Shown here: piece after piece, positions 57,132 to 64,000 of the stretch
Layout of the letters: each line of letters begins with the position of its first letter
Position numbering within the stretch: position 1 is the first letter of the stretch
DNA from: Marinobacterium nitratireducens
Lineage (GTDB): Bacteria > Pseudomonadota > Gammaproteobacteria > Pseudomonadales > Balneatricaceae
Length of the DNA: 64,000 nt
Direction of reading: 5' to 3'
Assembly: GCF_014645375.1 (NCBI RefSeq)
Contig: NZ_BMLT01000003.1
Location: 169,983 to 233,982 of the forward strand
Made by a program: the position numbers and the translations under genes
The notes under the pieces: generated by a model
The model's input: the letters and a program-made list of their open reading frames with translations, nothing else
Databases searched by the model: none
What the model was told of the DNA's origin: nothing

Positions 57132-58160
57132 ATGCAGTCTCACCAATACGGAATCAGAAGCGGCACTCTACTCGGGTTCTCGGAACTCTGCCGCCAACAC
57201 AAGCTAAACCCCCTGGAACTGCTGGCGCAGGAAGGCCTCTCGCCGGCAGTTCTGCGCTTCCAGGACCTCAAGATATCCCAGGAGCACCTTGCGCGCGTCC
57301 TGTCCCGCGCGACCGCCAAATCCGGCAATCCGCTATTTCCTTTGCTGCTGGCGCATGAGAACGCCATCGAAGCCCTGGGGCCGCTGGGTCTGCTGGCCTG
57401 TCAGTGCCCGACCATTGGCGACAGCCTGACGGCAATGCAGAAACACATGCATTTTCATGGCCAGGCAAATCAGGTCGAATTCAAGGTGGACGGCGACGAG
57501 GTAAAGCTGACGCTCGACATGTCGCTGGACAGCACCATCGATCTGATCCCGCACATCGAGCTGGCGATCGGGCGCGGCGTGAGACTGTTGCAGGCAATGC
57601 TGCAGAACAATCAGCCACTGACCTGCGCCTGCTTCAGACACTCGCCCAATACCGCTGTCGAAGAATACGAAAAGCTGCTGGGAGTGCCGGTCCATTTCGA
57701 TCAGCCTGCCAATGCAATCATGTTTCCGGCCCGGTACCTGGAGCAGCAGCCGGCAGCGGCGTCCGACAGGGCCAGACGATACTTCGAAGCCTATCTGGCC
57801 CGCACCGGCCACGGGTACGAAAAGCCCCTCAGCCAACAGGTGCTGAGCCTGGTTCGCGAGCTGATCCCGACCGGCGATGCCTCGGCCACCACGGTGGCCC
57901 GGCTGCTGGGCATGCGCCCGCGAAGCCTGCAGCACCAGCTAAAGGCCACGCATTCCAGTTTCAGCAGTATCCTCAACGAGGCGCGATTCGATCTGGCGCG
58001 CGATGCCCTGACTCAGAGCGACGTATCGCTGACCGACCTTGCCCTGCAACTGGGATACTCGGAATTGAGCGCTTTTTCGCGCGCCTTCAAGCGCTGGAGC
58101 GGCTGCTCGCCACAGCAGTGGCGGGAACGGCAGGAGCGGGTCCCCGAACAGAGTCCCTGA
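57132..58160 (+). CDS. AraC-family transcriptional regulator
   Basis: 342-residue regulator with an N-terminal Arabinose_bd-type ligand domain (about 15-200) and a C-terminal double HTH (about 240-330) including DLALQLGYSELSAFSRAFKRW. The ATG at 57132 starts the family alignment (SGTLLGFSELCRQHKLNPLELL). It is divergent from the KAS III gene across 210 bp and is its most likely regulator. The related regulator at 28649-29689 has the same architecture but is clearly distinct. Confidence 0.88.
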   Translation: MQSHQYGIRSGTLLGFSELCRQHKLNPLELLAQEGLSPAVLRFQDLKISQEHLARVLSRATAKSGNPLFPLLLAHENAIEALGPLGLLACQCPTIGDSLTAMQKHMHFHGQANQVEFKVDGDEVKLTLDMSLDSTIDLIPHIELAIGRGVRLLQAMLQNNQPLTCACFRHSPNTAVEEYEKLLGVPVHFDQPANAIMFPARYLEQQPAAASDRARRYFEAYLARTGHGYEKPLSQQVLSLVRELIPTGDASATTVARLLGMRPRSLQHQLKATHSSFSSILNEARFDLARDALTQSDVSLTDLALQLGYSELSAFSRAFKRWSGCSPQQWRERQERVPEQSP

Positions 58161-58214
58161 AAGGCCTCTGACACACCCCGGTGAGGTGCCCGGTTGCGGT
58201 ACAGGCCGGCCGTG

Positions 58215-59000
58215 CTAGCCGACGCGACTGAGTGCAGCACCAAGACTTCGAAAATAGTCGTAGAAGGCAGCATTGATGCGCTCGCGCTCCCCATCCTGCG
58301 GATAGAGGCCGGCGCGCGCCTCTTCGGAGGCGCGGGTGCCCTTGACCAGAAAATTGTTGCGAATACCGGCATCCTGCACGAAGGCTTCGAAAGCTCGGGC
58401 GCAGACTTCTTCCGGCTGGCTGTAGTAGAGGGTACCGAGGGATTTGTCCGTTTGCGCCGAGACCCGGAACAGCTCGCTCGGGCCCTCACCGCTGTCGTCG
58501 AGCAAAATGGCGCGAAAACAGCGCGACAGGCGATCGTTGAGCGGATGCGGGAGCGGCGTGGCGTCGTGCAGCCAGGCGCGGGAGGCAAAGAGGTTGCGCG
58601 GCGCGTCGCTGAAGGCCTTGTCGCACAGATAGTGGTCGAAGGCGTGGAACCATTCGTGGGCGATACTGCCTGGACCCGCGTTCTTGGCCAGCGAAAAACA
58701 GCGCTCCCTGGGATCGTAATGCGCCGAAACGCCCGGTCGTCCGCCGGTGCCGTACTGCAGCGACAGGGTACCGCGCAGCGATATCAGCACCTCGGGCCCG
58801 CCAAGAATCGTCATCAGATCCGCCAGAGCATCGTAGAACAGCCCGGCCGCCCGCTCCTGCTCCGCTTTCGTCACCCAGCGGCCGATGCGAATCGAGCGGA
58901 AATCGAAGCGCCGTCGAATATCGACGAAGCTCACGCCGGCGCCACCGCGATGATCGGGCCCCTGACGATAGAATCGACGATCGGAATCGGACTGGCTCAA
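58215..59000 (-). CDS. CLCA_X-type putative zinc metalloprotease
   Basis: 261-residue cytoplasmic protein with a metalloprotease motif HEWFH in GSIAHEWFHAFDHY and a downstream PEEVCARAFEAF that could supply the third zinc ligand. I recall such proteins as the CLCA_X family in gammaproteobacteria; activity is unproven. The TTG at 59000 is chosen because GGGAG lies 6 bp upstream; a TTG seven codons earlier would run into the tRNA terminator. It lies downstream of a tRNA-Val gene on the same strand. Confidence 0.75.
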   Translation of the reverse strand: MSQSDSDRRFYRQGPDHRGGAGVSFVDIRRRFDFRSIRIGRWVTKAEQERAAGLFYDALADLMTILGGPEVLISLRGTLSLQYGTGGRPGVSAHYDPRERCFSLAKNAGPGSIAHEWFHAFDHYLCDKAFSDAPRNLFASRAWLHDATPLPHPLNDRLSRCFRAILLDDSGEGPSELFRVSAQTDKSLGTLYYSQPEEVCARAFEAFVQDAGIRNNFLVKGTRASEEARAGLYPQDGERERINAAFYDYFRSLGAALSRVG

Positions 59001-59021
59001 GACAGACTCCCACGCGCACAA

Positions 59022-59059
59022 CGAAAACAGCCGCTCGGCATGACCCGTAAGCGGCTGTT
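59022..59059 (-). terminator. Terminator of tRNA-Val copy 1
   Basis: AACAGCCGCT (59026-59035) pairs perfectly with AGCGGCTGTT (59050-59059). On the minus strand TTTT follows. It is 11 bp past the tRNA 3' end and overlaps the leader of the CLCA_X-type gene. Confidence 0.8.
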
Positions 59060-59069
59060 ATCAGAAATC

Positions 59070-59146
59070 TGGTAGGACTGACTGGATTCGAACCAGCGAC
59101 CCCCACCATGTCAAGGTGGTGCTCTAACCAACTGAGCTACAGTCCT
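59070..59146 (-). tRNA. tRNA-Val (GAC), copy 1
   Basis: 77-nt cloverleaf on the minus strand: acceptor AGGACTG pairing with CAGTCCT, D-arm AGCTCAGTTGGTTAGAGC, anticodon stem CCACC/GGTGG around TTGACAT (anticodon GAC, valine), T-loop GGTTCGAATCC, and an encoded CCA end. Identical in sequence to the gene at 62225-62301. Confidence 0.97.
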
Positions 59147-59286
59147 GAAGAGCCGCGTATCATACGGATCCTGGGGCGTAATGCAAGTACCCAGGCGCAA
59201 TTTTTTCGAAGCCCGCCCGGACTGCTCGATCGGCGCCAGCACTGGCAACCTTGAATGCGGGCCAGGGCTCAGCCGCAACACCCCCG

Positions 59287-59967
59287 CTACACAGCAGCGG
59301 CGACAAAGGCGCTGTCGAGCCAGTCCAGGGTACGCTGCCAGGCCAGCCTGGCGCTCTCCGGCTCATAGGCGCCGCGCTGATCGCAGTCGAAACCATGGCC
59401 CGCCGGATACAGATGGATCTCGCAGTCGGAACGCTGCTGGCGCACCTGCTCGACATCGGACAGCGGGATGGTGGCGTCCTGTTCGCCAAAGTGCATCAAT
59501 GTCGGCACTCGGGGCGTCTCGTCGGCAAATTCGACGATACGACGACCGTAGTAGCAGACGGCGGCCGAGAAACGATCCAGACGCGTGGCACCGAGAAATG
59601 CCAGCGAACCGCCCATACAGAACCCGATCACCGCAACCGGCCCCGCATCCTGCACAGCGACAGCCGCCGCCTCGATATCGAGCAGCACCGCCGACCAGTC
59701 GAGTTCCAGCATCACGCCACGGGCCTTTTCGACATCCTCGGGCGTATAACCGGTTTCGAAATCCCGCACCTGCCGATCGAACAACGCCGGCGCTATGGCC
59801 ACATAACCCTGCGCCGCGAGGCGGTCGCAGACACCGCGGATATAAGGATTGACCCCGAAGATCTCCTGCAGCACCACCACCGCACCGCGCACCTCTGCGG
59901 ACGGATCGGCGCGATAGGCACCGAATTCGTGGCCGTCGGCAGCACTCAGCCTGACGTTATTTTCCAT
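59287..59967 (-). CDS. Dienelactone hydrolase family protein
   Basis: 226-residue alpha/beta hydrolase. The triad is C117 (VIGFCMGGSLAF), D164 (HFGEQDATIP) and H191 (YPAGHGFDCD), the Cys-Asp-His set of carboxymethylenebutenolidase. ATG 59967 is chosen because AGGAGG lies 8 bp upstream. No ring-cleavage genes are near, so the natural substrate may be another lactone or ester. It lies between two identical tRNA-Val genes and is divergent from the GapN-like gene. Confidence 0.92.
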   Translation of the reverse strand: MENNVRLSAADGHEFGAYRADPSAEVRGAVVVLQEIFGVNPYIRGVCDRLAAQGYVAIAPALFDRQVRDFETGYTPEDVEKARGVMLELDWSAVLLDIEAAAVAVQDAGPVAVIGFCMGGSLAFLGATRLDRFSAAVCYYGRRIVEFADETPRVPTLMHFGEQDATIPLSDVEQVRQQRSDCEIHLYPAGHGFDCDQRGAYEPESARLAWQRTLDWLDSAFVAAAV

Positions 59968-60166
59968 GTATGGACCTCCTGAGGATGTTTGCGTCTCGCC
60001 CTCAAGGCTGCCACGGCGCCCGCGAGCCCGCAACGGCATCACCACATGAGCCTCCATTTCCGGGCAGGAGTCAGGCTTTCCTGCGAAACCCTCTCCCCCA
60101 CATGTGACCGCTTCTGAGAGCCGCCCCAGCCCCCATAAAATCATGCCATTGAAATATTATATTGGT

Positions 60167-60182
60167 AAATTTACGTAAATTT
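60167..60182. promoter_or_regulatory. 16-bp perfect palindrome upstream of the GapN-like gene
   Basis: AAATTTACGTAAATTT is fully self-complementary and sits in an unusually AT-rich island 60-75 bp upstream of the dehydrogenase ATG, in the divergent gap with the dienelactone hydrolase gene. It has the form of a dimeric repressor site. A bare -10 region is a weaker alternative. Confidence 0.55.
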
Positions 60183-60241
60183 TATTAGATTCAATCGACA
60201 GATCACGCAACCCGCTCCACCATCCGCCCAGGAGACATACC

Positions 60242-61864
60242 ATGAGCACAGATCTCGAACGACTCTTCCCGAACGCTTCCGAGATTCCGGACGCCTATCG
60301 CCTCGACGGTTCGCTGGAGCAGCGGGAATATCTCATCAACGGCGAACTGGTCGAATGGACCGGCGAGTTAGCACCGGTAAGAAGCCCGGTATGCCTGCGC
60401 CGGGACAACGGCGAACTGGAGCAGTGCCTGATTGGCAGCACCCCGCTACTGAACGCCGAAGCCGCACTGGGCGCCCTCGACTCGGCGGTGCGCGCCTATG
60501 ACCTGGGACAGGGCGCCTGGCCCACGATGACGGTTTCAGAACGCATCCGCCATGTTGAAATATTTCTAAACAAGATGAAGCAACAGCGCGAAGCCGTCGT
60601 GCGCCTGCTGATGTGGGAAATCGGCAAGAACCTGCCGGATTCGGAGAAGGAATTCGATCGCACCTGCGACTATATTTCCGACACCATCAACGCCCTCAAG
60701 GCACTCGACCGCCGCTCCAGCCGCTTCGAGAACGAACAGGGCACACTTGGCCAGATCCGCCGCGTGCCACTGGGCGTTGCGCTTTGCATGGGCCCTTACA
60801 ACTATCCGCTGAACGAGACCTTCACCACGCTGATCCCGGCACTGATCATGGGCAACACCGTGGTGTTCAAACCGGCCAAGTTCGGCGTGTTGCTGATCCG
60901 CCCGCTGCTCGAAGCTTTCCGCGACAGCTTTCCGCCAGGGGTGATCAACATCATCTACGGCCGCGGCCGCGACACCGTCAGCGCCCTGATGGAAAGCGGC
61001 AAGATCGATGTCTTCGCCTTCATTGGCACCAACAAGGGCGCCAGCGATCTGAAAAAACTGCACCCGCGGCCGCACCGCCTGCGCGCGGCTCTGGGCCTCG
61101 ACGCCAAGAACCCGGGCATCGTGCTACCCGAGGTCGATCTCGACAATGCGGTCGAGGAATGCGTGACCGGCGCCCTGTCGTTCAACGGCCAGCGCTGCAC
61201 CGCGCTCAAGATCCTGTTCGTTCACCGCAGCCAGGTCGACGACTTCCTCGCGCGCTTCAACGACAAGCTGGCGACGCTGAAAGCCGGCATGCCCTGGGAG
61301 CCCGGCGTCAAGCTGACCCCACTGCCGGAGCCCGGCAAGGCCGATTTCCTCACCACCATGGTCGAGGACGCCTGCAGCAAGGGCGCCCGCGTCGTCAACG
61401 AGGGCGGAGGCAGTACCGTCGGCACCTTCTTCTACCCGGCCCTGCTCTACCCGGTGAGCTCGCAGATGCGCATCTACAACGAGGAACAGTTCGGCCCCAT
61501 CATTCCGGTCGTGCCGTATGACGACCTCGATGAAGTCATCGACTACATACGCACATCGGATTTCGGCCAGCAGGCGAGCCTGTTCGGCAGCGATCCGAAG
61601 CAGATGGCGCGGATGATCGACGCCTGCGCCAACCAGGTCGGCCGCATCAATCTCAACGCCCAGTGCCAGCGCGGCCCCGACACCTTCCCGTTCACGGGCC
61701 GCAAGAACTCGGCCGAGGGCACCCTGTCGGTCCACGACGCACTGCGGGTATTCTCGATCCGCACCCTGGTCGCTACCAAGGACAATGCTGCCAGCAAGGC
61801 GCTGGTGGGCAGCATCATTCGCGACCGCGAATCGAGCTTCCTTTCCACCGACTATATCTTCTGA
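60242..61864 (+). CDS. NADP-dependent glyceraldehyde-3-phosphate dehydrogenase-like ALDH (GapN-like)
   Basis: 540-residue aldehyde dehydrogenase resembling non-phosphorylating GAPDHs, which oxidise glyceraldehyde 3-phosphate directly to 3-phosphoglycerate with NADP. The nucleophile is C319 in FNGQRCTALK, and the oxyanion Asn is in GPYNYPLNE. In the position of the usual ELGGK, where Glu is the general base, this protein has ALGLDAKNP, so the base is replaced by Gly; I recall this as shared by this subfamily. AGGAGA precedes the ATG. A palindrome upstream suggests repression. It would supply NADPH and bypass ATP formation at this step. Confidence 0.85.
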   Translation: MSTDLERLFPNASEIPDAYRLDGSLEQREYLINGELVEWTGELAPVRSPVCLRRDNGELEQCLIGSTPLLNAEAALGALDSAVRAYDLGQGAWPTMTVSERIRHVEIFLNKMKQQREAVVRLLMWEIGKNLPDSEKEFDRTCDYISDTINALKALDRRSSRFENEQGTLGQIRRVPLGVALCMGPYNYPLNETFTTLIPALIMGNTVVFKPAKFGVLLIRPLLEAFRDSFPPGVINIIYGRGRDTVSALMESGKIDVFAFIGTNKGASDLKKLHPRPHRLRAALGLDAKNPGIVLPEVDLDNAVEECVTGALSFNGQRCTALKILFVHRSQVDDFLARFNDKLATLKAGMPWEPGVKLTPLPEPGKADFLTTMVEDACSKGARVVNEGGGSTVGTFFYPALLYPVSSQMRIYNEEQFGPIIPVVPYDDLDEVIDYIRTSDFGQQASLFGSDPKQMARMIDACANQVGRINLNAQCQRGPDTFPFTGRKNSAEGTLSVHDALRVFSIRTLVATKDNAASKALVGSIIRDRESSFLSTDYIF

Positions 61865-61965
61865 CGCCAGAAGCGACCGGCGCCGAGCCGGTCGCCTCCT
61901 ACCGACCAGATTGCTCGACAGCCGCCAACCACGCCTCTTAAGATACGGACACCACTCCCGGGGAC

Positions 61966-62136
61966 TTGTCGCTGGAGTACGATACCGAAAGCCAGCTCTA
62001 CCGGGGCAACGCCCGCAGCGAATTCAGGCACCCCGGCTGCGGGGGACGACTGCTCGTTCACCCCAGCGAGGCACGTTTTAATGTACTTATCGAAAAGAGG
62101 CGCTACGACCGACACGGCGAACGACTGAGGGAATAA
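61966..62136 (+). CDS. Small ORF lacking an ATG, possible gene remnant
   Basis: A 56-codon frame ends at TAA 62134-62136; only TTG (61966) or CTG could start it, because a TAA at 61939 closes the frame. The product (LSLEYDTESQLYRGNARSEF .. RRYDRHGERLRE) is charged, with GC-rich third positions in its first half typical of coding sequence here. There is no ribosome site. It may be a real non-ATG gene or the 3' remnant of a larger one. The family is not recognised. Otherwise this 360-bp gap holds only a terminator. Confidence 0.35.
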   Translation: MSLEYDTESQLYRGNARSEFRHPGCGGRLLVHPSEARFNVLIEKRRYDRHGERLRE

Positions 62137-62177
62137 CGGAAGACCTGGGCCCGGCCAGCAGCGAAATCGCCGCCCAA

Positions 62178-62212
62178 CAAAAACGGCGGGCCGCTTTCGC
62201 TGACCCGCCGTT
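62178..62212 (-). terminator. Terminator of tRNA-Val copy 2
   Basis: AACGGCGGG (62182-62190) pairs with CCCGCCGTT (62204-62212). On the minus strand TTTTTGTT follows. It lies 12 bp beyond the tRNA 3' end. Confidence 0.85.
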
Positions 62213-62224
62213 CCTGTAAGAATT

Positions 62225-62301
62225 TGGTAGGACTGACTGGATTCGAACCAGCGACCCCCACCATGTCAAGGTGGTGCTCTAACCAACTGAGCTACAGTCC
62301 T
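62225..62301 (-). tRNA. tRNA-Val (GAC), copy 2
   Basis: 77-nt cloverleaf identical to the gene at 59070-59146, with anticodon GAC and an encoded CCA end. Flanking sequence is not shared, so only the tRNA body is duplicated, and each copy has its own terminator. Confidence 0.97.
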
Positions 62302-62497
62302 AAATAGTGCCAGGCATTTCACCTCGCCGCCTCTTCACGGTTGCGACGCTGTTTTGCGCCCCGTCCCGAACAGATGGTGCGTATTATAGAGATCCCGATT
62401 TCGAGCGCAACCCTTTTTCACAGTTTTTTTTCGATTTGATTCAGACACTTAGGGGCTGGCTACAACTGTACAGAAACAACGCGAAACGGCACCCGGG

Positions 62498-63388
62498 ATG
62501 GAATTCAAGATGACCACAATCTGGCAGCAAGCGGCACGCACCCGCGCGGCGGCAATAGCCTGCGGCGCGCTGAAACCGATCGCGACCGAAAGCCTCGAAA
62601 TCTGCGAGCACGGCATTCCCTTTGTCATCCGCGTACTCTCGAGCCTGCGCGACAAGTCGCAGGCGCTCGAGCGCTTGCACCAGGCCGCGGACCGGCACCA
62701 CAACCCCTTTCTGACACCGGAGCCCGAGCTGCTGGTGTCCGAGGTGCCGCCGGCGCATCGCTGCATACTGAACAAGTTCTGCGTCATCGACCGGCACCTG
62801 CTGCTGGTCACCCGCGATTTCGAGCCGCAGTCGCGGGTGCTGAACCGGCAGGATTTCGCAGCACTCGCCACCTGCATGAGACAGGGGCCGGCGCTGGCTT
62901 TTTTCAACGGCGGACCGGATGCCGGCGCCAGCCAGCCGCACAAGCACCTGCAGATGCTGCCGCTCGACAAAACCGCGGCGCCGCCTTTCGGGCCGCTGCT
63001 GGACGACGCCGCGACCCGGGGCCTTGGGCAGGTTCCGCAGTTGCCCTTCCGCCACCGCCTGGTCGCGCTGCCGCAGAAGCTGCTGCAGGACACCACAGCG
63101 GCAGCCGAATGGCTGAACGGGCGCTACCGCTCGGCCCTCGACGCGCTGGGCATAGAGGTAAGCGCCGGCAGCGATGTGCGGCAAGCCTACAACCTGCTGC
63201 TGACGGCGCGCTGGATGCTGCTGGTACCGCGCCTTGGGGAGAAAAGCGGCGAGGTCTCGGTGAACGCCCTGGGATTCGTCGGCTGGCTGCTGGTGAAGCG
63301 GCGCAAACAGGCCGAATGCCTGCAGGCGCAGGGACTGATGGATACCCTGATTGCGGTCAGCGGATCAGGAGCCAACCGCAACGGGTAA
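62498..63388 (+). CDS. Ap4A phosphorylase / ATP adenylyltransferase-like (HIT superfamily)
   Basis: 296-residue enzyme of the fungal APA1/2 type, which cleaves or forms diadenosine tetraphosphate. The catalytic HxHxQ motif is ASQPHKHLQML; the upstream LNKFCVIDRHLLLVT and the downstream YNLLLTARWMLLVPR are typical. It may limit stress-linked Ap4A. ATG 62498 or ATG 62510 could be the start; a GGA lies upstream of the latter. It follows tRNA-Val copy 2 on the opposite strand. Confidence 0.88.
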   Translation: MEFKMTTIWQQAARTRAAAIACGALKPIATESLEICEHGIPFVIRVLSSLRDKSQALERLHQAADRHHNPFLTPEPELLVSEVPPAHRCILNKFCVIDRHLLLVTRDFEPQSRVLNRQDFAALATCMRQGPALAFFNGGPDAGASQPHKHLQMLPLDKTAAPPFGPLLDDAATRGLGQVPQLPFRHRLVALPQKLLQDTTAAAEWLNGRYRSALDALGIEVSAGSDVRQAYNLLLTARWMLLVPRLGEKSGEVSVNALGFVGWLLVKRRKQAECLQAQGLMDTLIAVSGSGANRNG

Positions 63389-63404
63389 CCTGTTACGCGT
63401 CACC

Positions 63405-63432
63405 CGTAACACGTCGTCCGTAACACGTCGTC
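63405..63432. repeat. 14-bp tandem repeat between convergent genes
   Basis: CGTAACACGTCGTC occurs twice in direct succession (63405-63418, 63419-63432), preceded by GGGTAACCTGTTACGCG. It resembles the short repeats at 45844 and 52609. Confidence 0.6.
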
Positions 63433-63437
63433 TTTAA

Positions 63438-64000
63438 TCAACAACGAAACTGCCCGGTCATGCCCAGCAGTTCGTCGGAATGGCTGACCACCTGGCCGGA
63501 GAAGTTGCGGATCTCGCGCGAGCGCTCGGCATTGCCGCGCACCGTGTCGAGGACGCCGCTCATGCTCGTGGCGATCGACTGGGCGGTGGCCGAGATCTCT
63601 TCGATGCTCGCGGCCTGCTGATGGTTGCGGTCGCGCACCTGGGTGAAGAGGTCCCGGATGCGCGACATCTCCCCGGCGGCGTTGTCGCCGAGCGAGCGAC
63701 TGCCGTCCACCCGCCCCTGGCCGTCGCGCATCGCCTCGAGGATATGTTTCATCTGCGCCTGCATCTCGCCAATGATCTTGTTGATGCTGGCGGTGGCGTT
63801 GACCGTCTTCTCCGCCAGCGCCCGCACCTCGTCGGCGACCACCGAGAAGCCGCGACCGGCCTCGCCGGCCCGGGCGGCCTCGATGGCGGCATTGAGCGCC
63901 AGCAGGTTGGTCTGTTCCGCCAAGCCGTTGATCATCTCGGTCACACCGTCGACGCGCGAGCTGGCCACGCCGAGCTCGTCCAGCTCGCGGTGCACCTGGT
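63438..64000 (-). CDS. Methyl-accepting chemotaxis protein, C-terminal part (runs off window)
   Basis: The last about 187 residues of a chemoreceptor. The highly conserved hairpin tip is present ([20 protein letters not shown], then [18 protein letters not shown]), so it can dock CheA/CheW. Sensor and membrane regions lie beyond the right edge, so ligand and topology cannot be judged. The C-terminus ends [11 protein letters not shown] with no CheR-binding pentapeptide. Confidence 0.95.
   Translation of the reverse strand, partial: QVHRELDELGVASSRVDGVTEMINGLAEQTNLLALNAAIEAARAGEAGRGFSVVADEVRALAEKTVNATASINKIIGEMQAQMKHILEAMRDGQGRVDGSRSLGDNAAGEMSRIRDLFTQVRDRNHQQAASIEEISATAQSIATSMSGVLDTVRGNAERSREIRNFSGQVVSHSDELLGMTGQFRC

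Overview
The window is GC-rich, gene-dense and bacterial. OprD-type porins, a PaaX repressor, an octanoyl-CoA-type KAS III, an Entner-Doudoroff-style glycerate/pyruvate kinase pair and many periplasmic catabolic proteins suggest a gammaproteobacterium near Pseudomonadales/Oceanospirillales. That placement is inference; no rRNA or species marker is present.

Layout. 0.2-4.7 kb (minus): qhpADCB, encoding the three subunits of quinohemoprotein amine dehydrogenase (QHNDH) and the radical-SAM enzyme that cross-links its gamma subunit. 5-15.7 kb (plus): a divergent signalling block with an OmpR-family response regulator, a 2087-residue hybrid histidine kinase with a degenerate Ser/Thr kinase head, and a class III cyclase/ATPase/TPR protein. 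Three 10-bp-phased TGTAAC-like repeats lie between the two blocks. 15.7-25.5 kb (minus): an OprD porin, a Tat-exported amidase and the envelope set DUF1302/DUF1329/YCF48-like/RND. 25.5-29.7 kb (plus): an MFS transporter behind a structured leader, a beta-lactamase-fold hydrolase and an AraC regulator. 29.7-33.5 kb (minus): a translationally coupled DUF3604/PpiC/HupE operon.

33.6-43.4 kb holds two related amide-catabolism modules. Each pairs an M20 amidohydrolase with a sodium:solute symporter. One symporter has lost about 255 internal residues in frame; the other is intact and preceded by a DUF3311 partner. An MFS gene and an OprD gene of lower GC lie between the modules, and a LysR gene is divergent to the intact one. 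43.5-48.4 kb: a Cys-type sulfatase, a small soluble protein, PaaX and a flavoprotein that is probably QhpG, the missing QHNDH maturation enzyme. 48.5-54.1 kb: glycerate kinase, its CdaR-type regulator, pyruvate kinase, a 53-codon ORF overlapping enolase, and enolase; together they convert glycerate to pyruvate. 54.5-58.2 kb: thiolase, KAS III and an AraC regulator. 58.2-62.3 kb: a metalloprotease-like protein and two identical tRNA-Val(GAC) genes flanking a dienelactone hydrolase, a GapN-like dehydrogenase and a small ORF. The window ends with an Ap4A phosphorylase-like gene and the 3' part of a chemoreceptor gene.

Working model: periplasmic QHNDH oxidises primary amines to aldehydes. The nearby two-component system probably controls it, and PaaX next to qhpG suggests coupling to phenylacetate metabolism when the amine is phenylethylamine. 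Porins, symporters, amidases and hydrolases indicate a scavenger of amides, esters and hydrophobic compounds.
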